Origin: Minisyncoccota bacterium
GTDB taxonomy: Bacteria > Patescibacteriota > Minisyncoccia > JAHIHE01 > JAGLIN01
Assembly: GCA_028690055.1 (NCBI GenBank)
Contig: JAQVBZ010000011.1
Location: 1 to 49,405, forward strand
Reading direction: 5' to 3'
Length of the DNA: 49,405 nt
Each line of letters begins with the position of its first letter. Position 1 is the first letter of the stretch. Below the pieces are notes generated by a model that was not told the origin of the DNA, searched no databases, and saw only the letters and a program-made list of their open reading frames with translations. The translations under genes were made by a program, and so were the position numbers. This document shows positions 30,435-38,983 of the stretch, in pieces.

Positions 30435-31012
30435 TATTTTTGGCTATCTTCCTGATAAAGCTTTACATCGAAAGTAAGTATTATCATGTTTTTATTATTT
30501 TCATCAAAATCATCATAAGTCATATTCACATTCTCGATATCCAAACAGTATTTGAAATTTTCCATCTCGCCCAAAAAACGCATTACATTGTCGAATTTCC
30601 CGCCCACTGTAAAATTAAAACTGCTACTGGTGAGCGAAACACCTCCTGCCACATTGTCTTTTCCGACAGCCGTGACTGCCTGTGTCGCCATAGTCTTGAT
30701 TTTGAGTTTCACCCTGTCTCTGCTCGCGGTCTCTTCCGACTCTTTGATGAAATCTACGATGTGCTCCTTGTCGATGACGGTCTCGAAAATCTCATTTATT
30801 TTGACCGAGTTCTCTTCATATTGTTTCTTGAGCTCCGGCAGCTGAGCAATCTTAGCTTTTTGCAAAGAAGCCGCCTGCCTGTCCGATACGATCTGCCCGC
30901 TATAAGTTTCTACATCTTTCGCCAGATATTCCGTACCGATGTATATGAAAGCTAAGACAAGCAGAATCGCAATCGAGATATTCAAAGTGAATTTTTTCTT
31001 TATTTCATTCAT
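30434..31012 (-). CDS. pilO: PilO-like type IV pilus alignment protein
   Basis: A 192-aa protein with one N-terminal membrane helix (residues ~11-28), a coiled coil (~35-90, with KAKIAQLPELKKQYEENSVK) and a C-terminal ferredoxin-like domain with alternating strands (FNFTVGGKFDNVMRFLGEME, IILTFDVKLY). Layout and gene order behind PilN identify PilO, which forms a heterodimer with PilN linking PilM to the pilus machinery. It overlaps the next gene by one base and lies 19 bases after pilN. Confidence 0.8.
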   Translation of the reverse strand: MNEIKKKFTLNISIAILLVLAFIYIGTEYLAKDVETYSGQIVSDRQAASLQKAKIAQLPELKKQYEENSVKINEIFETVIDKEHIVDFIKESEETASRDRVKLKIKTMATQAVTAVGKDNVAGGVSLTSSSFNFTVGGKFDNVMRFLGEMENFKYCLDIENVNMTYDDFDENNKNMIILTFDVKLYQEDSQK

Positions 31013-31031
31013 AGGATTTTTGAACGGATTT

Positions 31032-31676
31032 TTATTTTAATAGTTTCTGCTTGTAAATATAAAAAGTGTACTTGAATTCTATATCAGTGGATTCCACATA
31101 GTTCTTGGTATCGTATTGCAAATCAAAAAACAAATCCGAGCCCTTAAGATTCCCTTCCAAAGCAAGTAGTATCTCACGTGTCTTAGCTTCACCGCTGATT
31201 TGTATCTTAATCTTCGCATCTTCCGCTTTGACGGTTTTCTGCGCAACTTTCGTCACCCCAAGCGTTTCTTGACTCTTTCGAGAGGAAGTAGAAGCAGCAG
31301 CAATTTCTTCTTGCACGGCAATATCCGTCAACCTGGCCCCAGCGGGAATAAGACCCGCAATGTTTTCAAAAAGTGTGGTCCAGCTTACATGTCCGGTTTG
31401 GATAGCATATATATCCTCCACTTTACTTTTGCTCTGCGTAAGGCTCTTCTCGATGGTATCCACCTCCTGCGTCGCCGGCAAGCTCTCAATATTGGCAAGC
31501 TCGGCCGCAGCTGCATCCTTTTTCGTCTTCAGATATTCAACTGAGCAGAGAAAAACCCCGACCGAAATAGCCACTGCCAAAAGTACCCAGATAATGCTCT
31601 TGAGCGCCAGATTATTTATTTTCTCCCATTTCAGATTTTCTTTGTCCAAAGGAGAAAGCAGATTTATTCTTATCAT
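31032..31676 (-). CDS. pilN: PilN-like type IV pilus protein
   Basis: A 214-aa protein beginning MIRINLLSP, the conserved PilN cytoplasmic motif that inserts into PilM. A membrane helix follows at residues ~28-48, then coiled coil, and a C-terminal ferredoxin-like domain with TLFENIAGLIPAGARLTDIAV (~100-120), the usual PilN block. The gene starts 11 bases behind pilM. It works with PilM and PilO as the inner-membrane alignment complex. Confidence 0.87.
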   Translation of the reverse strand: MIRINLLSPLDKENLKWEKINNLALKSIIWVLLAVAISVGVFLCSVEYLKTKKDAAAAELANIESLPATQEVDTIEKSLTQSKSKVEDIYAIQTGHVSWTTLFENIAGLIPAGARLTDIAVQEEIAAASTSSRKSQETLGVTKVAQKTVKAEDAKIKIQISGEAKTREILLALEGNLKGSDLFFDLQYDTKNYVESTDIEFKYTFYIYKQKLLK

Positions 31677-31687
31677 AATAGTAGCTT

Positions 31688-32764
31688 TTATATTGTATCG
31701 TCTTTTTCTACGCCCCGCAGCGCCAGCCCTAATACCGTCACGAAAACCATGGAATCATTGCGCGAGATGGCAGGAATTTCCTGTGCACTGCTGATGATAT
31801 TCACCCATGGGCTCCCTTTCTCAATTTCTTTTTTAATTTTGAGGGACAGCAACGAGCTGATGCCATTCAGTCGCGCTTCACCGCCGCATATGATAACTTT
31901 GGCGATATCGGATTCCTCCGTAAAATGTTCATGATAGTAACCCAAAAGCCGATCGATATACCCCATCATTTCGTTCAGATTGGAATCCATCGCCCGATAT
32001 ACTTTTTGGCATTCTCCGCGCGTGCTCAGCCCGCATTTGTACTTGAGCACCTCCGCCTCTTCCTCGCTGATATCCAGTTGCCTCGCAATCGCTTTGTTGA
32101 ATTCCTTGCCGCAAACCGGGATACTGGCCGTGAATTGCACTGCCGGACTCTTGTATATGATAAAACCCGTCCGATCTTTCCCCAGATCGATGATAAGCAT
32201 AGGCTTTTGCGACACTTTTTCATTGACGAGGCTACGTGATATCGCGATGGACTCTATCTCCGCCGCCACCGGACGCAATCCTGCCATCGACAAGACTTCG
32301 GAATAGGAATCCACGACCACCTGAGGAACCACTGCCACCAGAACCTCCAGATATTCTTCGCTCTCTTTTTTGCCGCCCAAAACCTGCCAATCAAGATAAG
32401 ACTCCTCCAGGCTCACTGGAAACAGCTGCTCCACTTCCGCAAATATTGCAGATTCCAAATCATCTTTCTTCTCATATGGAATCTTGATGACCCGAATGAA
32501 CCCCTTGGTCTCAGGAATGGAATAAATAACAAATTTGGACCGGATAGCCTGAGGTGCGGCCTTAGCCATTGCCAGTTTGATATATTTCACCAGCTCTGCC
32601 GGATTCTTGATATCCCCTTCTTCGATAATGCCCTGCGGAATTTCTTCGCGCTGGCATCCGCGCAAAAAGTATTTACCATCTTTCTCTCCCAGCTGCGCCA
32701 CCTTAACCGCCCGATCACTGAAGTCGAGACCGAACGGATTTATTTTATCATTGAAAATCGACAT
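31688..32764 (-). CDS. pilM: PilM, actin-like type IV pilus ATP-binding protein
   Basis: A 358-aa cytoplasmic protein. GLDFSDRAVKVAQL at residues ~13-26 is the actin-fold phosphate-1 motif of PilM/FtsA. LIIDLGKDRTGFIIY (~200) is phosphate-2, and VIICGGEARLNGI (~294) is the adenosine motif. It binds the PilN N-terminus and couples it to the assembly ATPase. A TATAAT on the minus strand (32796-32791) 27 bases before the ATG suggests a promoter of its own within the cluster. Confidence 0.92.
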   Translation of the reverse strand: MSIFNDKINPFGLDFSDRAVKVAQLGEKDGKYFLRGCQREEIPQGIIEEGDIKNPAELVKYIKLAMAKAAPQAIRSKFVIYSIPETKGFIRVIKIPYEKKDDLESAIFAEVEQLFPVSLEESYLDWQVLGGKKESEEYLEVLVAVVPQVVVDSYSEVLSMAGLRPVAAEIESIAISRSLVNEKVSQKPMLIIDLGKDRTGFIIYKSPAVQFTASIPVCGKEFNKAIARQLDISEEEAEVLKYKCGLSTRGECQKVYRAMDSNLNEMMGYIDRLLGYYHEHFTEESDIAKVIICGGEARLNGISSLLSLKIKKEIEKGSPWVNIISSAQEIPAISRNDSMVFVTVLGLALRGVEKDDTI

Positions 32765-32821
32765 AAGAAAAATAGTGAAGTCATAATCTGATTATATTTT
32801 AACACAAAATTTATTTTTGGA

Positions 32822-34342
32822 CTATTTTATTTCCGACCAAGATAAGACATCAAAATTTTCATCCGTCGGAAATGACGGTGGCGGACCATAGGTAAGGTGA
32901 TTGTCATATATAGTCTCCGTAAAAGTATATCCGTCATAAAGAATATTATTGTAAGAATAACTCCAAGTCCACAATTTATTAGTTATAATTCCTCCATAGA
33001 CGGTTATTTTGTTCAACAGACCTCCGCCATTGACTTCCCCGCCATAATTCCTCCTATAAACATGCTCATTTTGAGATAGCATAACCGCATCAATTCTCAG
33101 ATTGGTCGGCGAGTACCCCGGTACTAATACATTACCTTCGGCCATAAGCCCCAAAGAACTGTTTCCGTCACGATAGTCGTCTGGATATCCATCGGGTACA
33201 AAATATGTAATATTATTATTGATTGTTATTTTAGCAAAATTGGGGCGAGTCAATTCAAGGTTTGCCGCCACCACAGTGACCTTGCCTTTGACCGTACCCT
33301 CAACCCAGACATCATCTTGCGCAAAAATCAGTCCGTTCTCCGGCAGGTCATACACTTGCTCTGTAGCTGGCCACAACTTATTTATCTCTTCGTCGTCAGT
33401 TTTCCAACCACCGTCATAATAATCATAAGTAAAAAAAGATCTGATGGCAGTTACTTCAACTTTCCCATCGTCTCTGAATACTATTTTATAACCCCGACCA
33501 GGATGGAATACCGAACGGTTAAATTGGGGAAGATAAATTCCATAATCTTCCGCTTTCTTCTTTATACTAGCCATATCCACGGTAAAAAGAGAGAAGTCCA
33601 CCGGAGAGTCCGGATAGTTCCAATATTGCCCGCACGGATCATCCTCTGCTAATCCCCAAATTCCATCATGCAGAACATAAATTATATTATCGTCTTCATC
33701 ATAATCCCTATACAGATAGTCTGGAGAGGCATTAGTGACCGACGCATTGCAATCACCATCGAAACGGATCCCTTTGTTGGAATGGAACGGTCCTGAAGTT
33801 GATTCTCCTTCTCCTATCCAAATCGAAGAATTGGAAAGAAAACTATATCTCGCCAATGACTTTTTTCCAAGTTGCGAAGTTACAACTTTTTTTACACTGT
33901 TGTCCTCATATACCCAACCTGTCGATTCTACCCCCACTACTGTCGAGCCTATCGAGGGGGGAGTAATCATTAGCGAATATTTACCTATTGCCACATCATT
34001 ACAATTCCGATATTCCGTAGTATAAGGTCCGCAAACACCACCGCAGTCCTCCAGAGTAAGAGCGTCATCGCCCACACCGTCACCGTCATCATCACCGCAA
34101 CACCAGGTATGGCCATCCTTATGATCATTTTCATCATGCGACAAATGCCATTTATAATAATCCACACCCGCTTCAGCGAGCTGAAGCGCTTTTGTATTGC
34201 GCGATTCCCGAAGAACGTCCTTTCTTTCTTGGAGAGACCAACTCATGATAGTTATGGCAAACACGAAAAATATTGCCAGCAGCACCAGCAGCGTCGGTGT
34301 AATCATACCTCCTTGGACTGATATTTTTAGTTTCTTTGGCAT
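32822..34342 (-). CDS. PilX-like pilus-associated protein
   Basis: A 506-aa protein. The N-terminus has a basic start, a hydrophobic stretch (MITPTLLVLLAIFFVFAITIM) and the helix RESRNTKALQLAEAGVDYYKW, typical of PilX-type proteins; it lacks a GFTLIE cleavage motif. Residues ~78-108 contain CCGDDDGDGVGDD...CGGVCG, an acidic calcium-binding-like loop between cysteine pairs. The remainder (~150-480) is beta-rich with Tyr/Asp/Gly repeats, probably exposed at the pilus. It lies between pilM and the prepilins. Possibly a minor tip component. Confidence 0.75.
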   Translation of the reverse strand: MPKKLKISVQGGMITPTLLVLLAIFFVFAITIMSWSLQERKDVLRESRNTKALQLAEAGVDYYKWHLSHDENDHKDGHTWCCGDDDGDGVGDDALTLEDCGGVCGPYTTEYRNCNDVAIGKYSLMITPPSIGSTVVGVESTGWVYEDNSVKKVVTSQLGKKSLARYSFLSNSSIWIGEGESTSGPFHSNKGIRFDGDCNASVTNASPDYLYRDYDEDDNIIYVLHDGIWGLAEDDPCGQYWNYPDSPVDFSLFTVDMASIKKKAEDYGIYLPQFNRSVFHPGRGYKIVFRDDGKVEVTAIRSFFTYDYYDGGWKTDDEEINKLWPATEQVYDLPENGLIFAQDDVWVEGTVKGKVTVVAANLELTRPNFAKITINNNITYFVPDGYPDDYRDGNSSLGLMAEGNVLVPGYSPTNLRIDAVMLSQNEHVYRRNYGGEVNGGGLLNKITVYGGIITNKLWTWSYSYNNILYDGYTFTETIYDNHLTYGPPPSFPTDENFDVLSWSEIK

Positions 34343-34428
34343 ATTTGCGTCTTAATTATGTAAGAAAAAATTACAACCATTTTCTGCTACCCCACGCCTA
34401 AAAAAAGAATCGTGAACCTTCTCATGAC

Positions 34429-35028
34429 TTATAAATTACGAAGGTGAATCTTCGTTTCCACATGCAGAGGATAAGAACTTTGTTTATTTAGAGAATTCAG
34501 GTTCAGCGAAACACCCACTAATCTGACCTGGACGAAATTGATGGGAGGCGTTAGAGGGTCACCTATTCCCACATAATTTTCGTCATAATAAGTAAAAATC
34601 GGCGTAGTACCATTTTGGACTTCGGCACAGACAATAGAAGTCTCGCCTTCCGTAGCATAATACGGAGAGCTCCCCGGCTCTACCACCGTCCTCTTCAAGT
34701 CAGTCTCGCCTTCTGCCAAAGTATAAGAAATTTTCTCCGCCAGACCGTCTCCGTTCACATCAGAATAAAATGTCAATGAGTTCTCTCCTGCTGTGACCCA
34801 AAGGGAACCCACACCCACGCCATTACTAGCTTCCCGTATTTCTTTACTGATCGTTTTAATAAACCGGTTCGCGGCAGCTGTCCTTTGGATCATCCCAATA
34901 CTGGCACTTTGCTGACGGTAAAGAGAAGTAAAGAGAGTGGCAACCGCAAGCATAAGCACACTGAAGATAGCCATCGCAATGATAGTTTCAATCAGAGTGA
35001 ACCCTTTTTGTCGGATGTTTTTTTTCAT
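34429..35028 (-). CDS. Prepilin (PilW/PilJ-like minor pilin)
   Basis: A 199-aa protein with a class III/IVa prepilin leader: basic KKNIRQKG, cleavage before FTLIE, then hydrophobic helix TIIAMAIFSVLMLAVATLF. Glu5 of the mature protein is present. The globular part contains two cysteine-poor beta strands, and TISKEIREASNG recalls PilW. It starts one base after the stop of the giant prepilin, so the two are translationally coupled. A prepilin peptidase is not in the window. Confidence 0.87.
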   Translation of the reverse strand: MKKNIRQKGFTLIETIIAMAIFSVLMLAVATLFTSLYRQQSASIGMIQRTAAANRFIKTISKEIREASNGVGVGSLWVTAGENSLTFYSDVNGDGLAEKISYTLAEGETDLKRTVVEPGSSPYYATEGETSIVCAEVQNGTTPIFTYYDENYVGIGDPLTPPINFVQVRLVGVSLNLNSLNKQSSYPLHVETKIHLRNL

Positions 35029-35029
35029 A

Positions 35030-37393
35030 TTAGGGGTGACAAGTATCGATTACCACATAAGACGTCTCTCCAGGATTAACCATAAGCGGAGTGGGAGGGT
35101 TGGTTGAGACCAGGCACCACGGAGGATCTATCGCAAAATTATAGCTCCCATATTCCAAACCGGTAATATCTTTTTCTCCGGTTACAAGATCGGTAGTAAA
35201 AGTCTCTACAAATTTAGGTATATCTACAGGAGGATCATCAAGGGTCGTTCCTTGTTTTTTCGTACTCGTGAACGTGACCGGAACTCCGCCTTGAATTATA
35301 TTCCCCTGATCGGAAGTATAACGAGCGCACCAAATATCGATGTCATAAGTACTATTCACAAGGTCTTCACGATCATCTTGCCAAGTAATAAAAGGTTTTC
35401 CGATTGAATCGATAAAAATGGAAGGGTCTGACTGAACACTGTCCATAGTATTCGAAGCCATAAAATCATAAGTCCACTGCCTAACTCCGTCAGTATCTAT
35501 TTTAGAAGAATAAATGTTTGTGATACCTCCGTTACGAGTGTCCTCCCAGGATATATATATCCCCGTATCGTTCTGATAGGCTACAACAGGTCCGGTCCTA
35601 TGCGCAATCGCATAAGTGTCATCATTGATTAAAATATCCGCCCCCCACTCCAGAACTCCGTCTTTAGAAATTTTTTGCGCGTAAATATCCGGCTGAGAAT
35701 TCCTTTCATCCGCCCATACTGCATAAAGATTATTGCTCCCGTCATAGACAAGGTCCGGGTCGTACTGTTCCGCAGTCCCCCCGCCTGTATTGATTGCCTT
35801 TTCCGTAAATACTACAGTCTTATCCCATTGAAACTTGCTCAAAAGAATATCAAAGTTTACAGAACTATTGCTCTTCCATACGACATAGAAATTATTAGGA
35901 GCATCGTTGTCAACGACAACTTGGGGGCTGAGCTGGTCGCTCATATCCGTATCGCTATTTACTTTGAAATCCGTACTACCCCAGGGAAAAGACATGGCTG
36001 GATAAGTCACTACTTTTTGCGCATAGATATCCCAATTCCCATTGCGATTATCCTCCCATGTGATATAAAGATTTCCGTCATTATCCACAGTCACACTCGG
36101 ATTGACTTGCTGCGATTGCGAAGCGTCATTGCTGACTACGGTAAACAAAGGGCCGATTCTTGAACCGTCAACCGGGTTAATTTGTTTGATATAGATATTA
36201 CTGTCTGCCACATCACCGGGCTCAGGGATACCATTTTCATCGTGATCATCGCTCCACACGAGATAGATCGTCCCATCCTTTGGCGAAACCACGAGCTGAG
36301 GACTCAGAGAATTCAGATAATTAACGGATTTTTTGTCGCTAGGCCATTCTCTACTATAATTTCCGGTTAAGGGCTTATATACCATTTTCTGCAAATAGAG
36401 ATAAGGAGATGCTACCTCGGAAGTACCGGAAAAAGCTACCAGAACATCATTCATAAGAGGATCCGTTCCTGTTGCTGTAGTCAACAAAACCGCCGAAGCA
36501 TCCGTCTGATTCGAAGTCAATGTAACATTCGCATACCAATTGTCGGGCCTTAGAAAATACACGGTCTTCATATTTATGCTACCCGTAAAATCTATGGCAA
36601 AACCCGCCTCCGTCACTTTCTGATCCAACACAAGGAGATCCGGTTTCTCGGGCAACGGATTTAAAGCGGTAACCGGATAAGTTTGGTCCGTACTATATCC
36701 CGTTTTCGTCACGACAACGTTATAATCATCCGCAGGAATAAGGTTTGAAATCCAAAGATTTCCGTTAGTGTCGGTCAATGCCGTAATCGGACTACAGGTA
36801 GCATCCGGATGAACCACCAAATCACAGCCCGCTTCCGTGCTGGTTATGTTGATAGTAGCATTTGACACTGGGTCTCCTTTTAAATCGAATACGGTAATAA
36901 ACATTCCTCCAAACCCTGCATCGAGTCCCTCCCTCCCTTCCGGGACGACATTCGTGCTCGCCGTAGATATTTGCTCCGAATTCGTAATGGGATTCTTCCA
37001 CTTGACGGTTATCCTCACCTTCTTGTAATCCTTATTGAAAGTATCGGCAGGTGTTACACCATCAAAAGGATCATCGACAAAAGTAATATCAGTTATAATA
37101 GCAAAGGAGGTACCGCTGCGGACTTCCGACTTCTCGCTTGCGAGTTGACCCGGAGGACTAAATCCGTGATCGGTTTTGACGAAATCATAATCCATCCCCC
37201 TCACGATTTCCAGCTCCTCTACAATGATATTGTTGGCGGCAAGCATAGCCTTGTTATTCCGAATAACATTCATCACCGAATGGAACAGACCTATAAGCGC
37301 AACAAAAATCACTACAAAAATACCGATACTGATCACCGTCTCGATTATCGTAAAACCCCTTTCTTCCTTGTTTTTATTCCGCAGTATTTTCAT
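35030..37393 (-). CDS. Giant prepilin with CnaB-like and beta-propeller domains
   Basis: A 787-aa protein with a standard prepilin leader (KNKEERG, then FTIIETVISIGIFVVIFVALI). After a pilin-like helix, residues ~170-255 look like a carboxypeptidase-regulatory/CnaB domain (DLKGDPVSNATINITS, TDTNGNLWISNLIPADDYNV). Residues ~355-700 contain about five propeller blades with the signature V-x-W-x-D-x-R-x-x-x-x-D-I-Y-A-Q-K, for example ITWEDNRNGNWDIYAQKV and AVWADERNSQPDIYAQKI. A further CnaB-like end follows. It is several times the size of a normal pilin and is a good candidate for a tip adhesin. It is coupled to the next prepilin. Confidence 0.85.
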   Translation of the reverse strand: MKILRNKNKEERGFTIIETVISIGIFVVIFVALIGLFHSVMNVIRNNKAMLAANNIIVEELEIVRGMDYDFVKTDHGFSPPGQLASEKSEVRSGTSFAIITDITFVDDPFDGVTPADTFNKDYKKVRITVKWKNPITNSEQISTASTNVVPEGREGLDAGFGGMFITVFDLKGDPVSNATINITSTEAGCDLVVHPDATCSPITALTDTNGNLWISNLIPADDYNVVVTKTGYSTDQTYPVTALNPLPEKPDLLVLDQKVTEAGFAIDFTGSINMKTVYFLRPDNWYANVTLTSNQTDASAVLLTTATGTDPLMNDVLVAFSGTSEVASPYLYLQKMVYKPLTGNYSREWPSDKKSVNYLNSLSPQLVVSPKDGTIYLVWSDDHDENGIPEPGDVADSNIYIKQINPVDGSRIGPLFTVVSNDASQSQQVNPSVTVDNDGNLYITWEDNRNGNWDIYAQKVVTYPAMSFPWGSTDFKVNSDTDMSDQLSPQVVVDNDAPNNFYVVWKSNSSVNFDILLSKFQWDKTVVFTEKAINTGGGTAEQYDPDLVYDGSNNLYAVWADERNSQPDIYAQKISKDGVLEWGADILINDDTYAIAHRTGPVVAYQNDTGIYISWEDTRNGGITNIYSSKIDTDGVRQWTYDFMASNTMDSVQSDPSIFIDSIGKPFITWQDDREDLVNSTYDIDIWCARYTSDQGNIIQGGVPVTFTSTKKQGTTLDDPPVDIPKFVETFTTDLVTGEKDITGLEYGSYNFAIDPPWCLVSTNPPTPLMVNPGETSYVVIDTCHP

Positions 37394-37531
37394 CTTTTAT
37401 TTTCTAAATTTTATAGACATTATTTGCCATCCAAAGCTCATTCCGAGGCTCACTCCCTACCGTCGCACTTTTTTCATTACCATAGCACCTATCTCACCGG
37501 CCCCCTGCCGATTATGAGCTATAGGCTATTT

Positions 37532-38737
37532 CTATACCGTTTCCATAACCGAATACATCGGCTGAATGAGCGCGATTGCAAAAACACCCACCGCGCCTCC
37601 CATCACCAGCATCAGGATCGGCTCGATAACCGAGGAAAGATTGGAAGTAAATTGGTCGACTTCCTCCTCGTAATACTCCGCCACCTGCTTCATCGTAGTT
37701 TCCACGCTTCCGGTTTCCTCACCCACTTCAATCATATGAATCATCATGCTCGGATAGAGTGTACCGTACTCAGAAATCACCTCGCTCAGATTAAGACCTT
37801 TCTGCACTTTTATACACGCATCCTTGGCCGAGGCACTGTAAGCGTAATTTCCCAAAGTACCAGATACCGTATCCAACGCCTGTACGATTGAAACGCCACT
37901 ACTGATCATCGAACTTACCGTCCGGCAAAAGCGCGCCACGTTGACTTTCATTAGAACCGGACCGATTGCCGGTATTTTTAACATAAAACTATCAAAATTT
38001 TTCTTGCCTATCGGAGTCTTGATCGATTTCAAAAAGAAATATATAAATATTGCCAAAACTCCGAATATATAAAGCCCGTAATCAACCAATGCGTCACTGA
38101 CAAACATCAGAGAGCGCGTAGCCAGTGGAAGCTCCTTTCCAGACTCGGTAAACATACCCATCAGTTTCGGAAATACAAAAATCATCATAATAACCCCGAT
38201 TAGAACCATTGCACATATAACTATAGCAGGATACATCATCGCCCCCTTAACCTTGCCAGTCAGCTCATGATCTTTCTTAATTTGAAGAGAAAGCGTACCC
38301 AAAACTTCCTCTAAATTTCCCCCTGTATCACCCACCCGTACCATACTCACAAAAAGATTATCGAAAACCTTGGGGTACTTCGCCATACTGTCTGCAAGCT
38401 GGGTTCCCTTCTCCACATCCACCTGAATTCCCTTTAATACTTCGGCAAAATATTTACTTTTGGTCTGCTCCGACAAGATCGCAAGCGAGCGCGAAAAAGG
38501 CAGCCCCGACCGGAGCATTACCGCCAAGTTGCGCGTAAAAAGCATCTTATCAACCAATCCGACCTTTTTCCTTACAAAAAATTGGATTTCCTTCTTTTCT
38601 TTGAACTCCTGCGCCGAAATCAAAGTCAGTTTTTTCTGTTTTAGTAGTGCCGCAAGCTCCGTCCGATTTTCCGCTTTCAGTTGCCCGGTCTGGACTTCCG
38701 ATATGCTGTTTCGCGCTTTATAAAGAAAATTTGCCAT
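37532..38737 (-). CDS. pilC: PilC/GspF, type IV pilus inner-membrane platform
   Basis: A 401-aa protein with the duplicated GspF domain. The first copy has LFTRNLAVMLRSGLPFSRSLAIL (~65-87) and the second RFCRTVSSMISSGVSIVQALD (~270-290). Three membrane segments lie near residues 170-195, 215-235 and at the C-terminus (~375-398), with GNLEEVL and EETGSVETTM blocks in the usual places. It forms the platform turned by PilB. A REP palindrome pair fills the 246-base gap to pilB. Confidence 0.95.
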   Translation of the reverse strand: MANFLYKARNSISEVQTGQLKAENRTELAALLKQKKLTLISAQEFKEKKEIQFFVRKKVGLVDKMLFTRNLAVMLRSGLPFSRSLAILSEQTKSKYFAEVLKGIQVDVEKGTQLADSMAKYPKVFDNLFVSMVRVGDTGGNLEEVLGTLSLQIKKDHELTGKVKGAMMYPAIVICAMVLIGVIMMIFVFPKLMGMFTESGKELPLATRSLMFVSDALVDYGLYIFGVLAIFIYFFLKSIKTPIGKKNFDSFMLKIPAIGPVLMKVNVARFCRTVSSMISSGVSIVQALDTVSGTLGNYAYSASAKDACIKVQKGLNLSEVISEYGTLYPSMMIHMIEVGEETGSVETTMKQVAEYYEEEVDQFTSNLSSVIEPILMLVMGGAVGVFAIALIQPMYSVMETV

Positions 38738-38791
38738 AAGCCGTAAGGATAATATTTATGTTTTGTGTTCGAACTTTAGATTTAGAATTCC

Positions 38792-38934
38792 GGAGTAGCA
38801 GGTTTTAGCCTGCGTGCATTTCGGAAGATAACAAGAGCAAAACGATTTAGCTACTTTAGTGTGTTTGATTTGATAACGCGAAAGATTCATCCCATTCCGT
38901 ATGTGGGACAGCGGCGTGTGAAGCCCGCTACTCC
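38792..38934. repeat. REP-pair element between pilB and pilC
   Basis: The left palindrome GGAGTAGCAGG-TTTTAG-CCTGC and the right one, inverted, GGGACAGCGGC...GCCCGCTACTCC enclose ~75 bases. It is a slightly decayed copy of the element arrayed around the RAYT transposase gene. Confidence 0.8.
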
Positions 38935-38983
38935 AAACGCAATCCGATTATTCCGCCCCCTTTAGAGACTATCATTTATTTTT

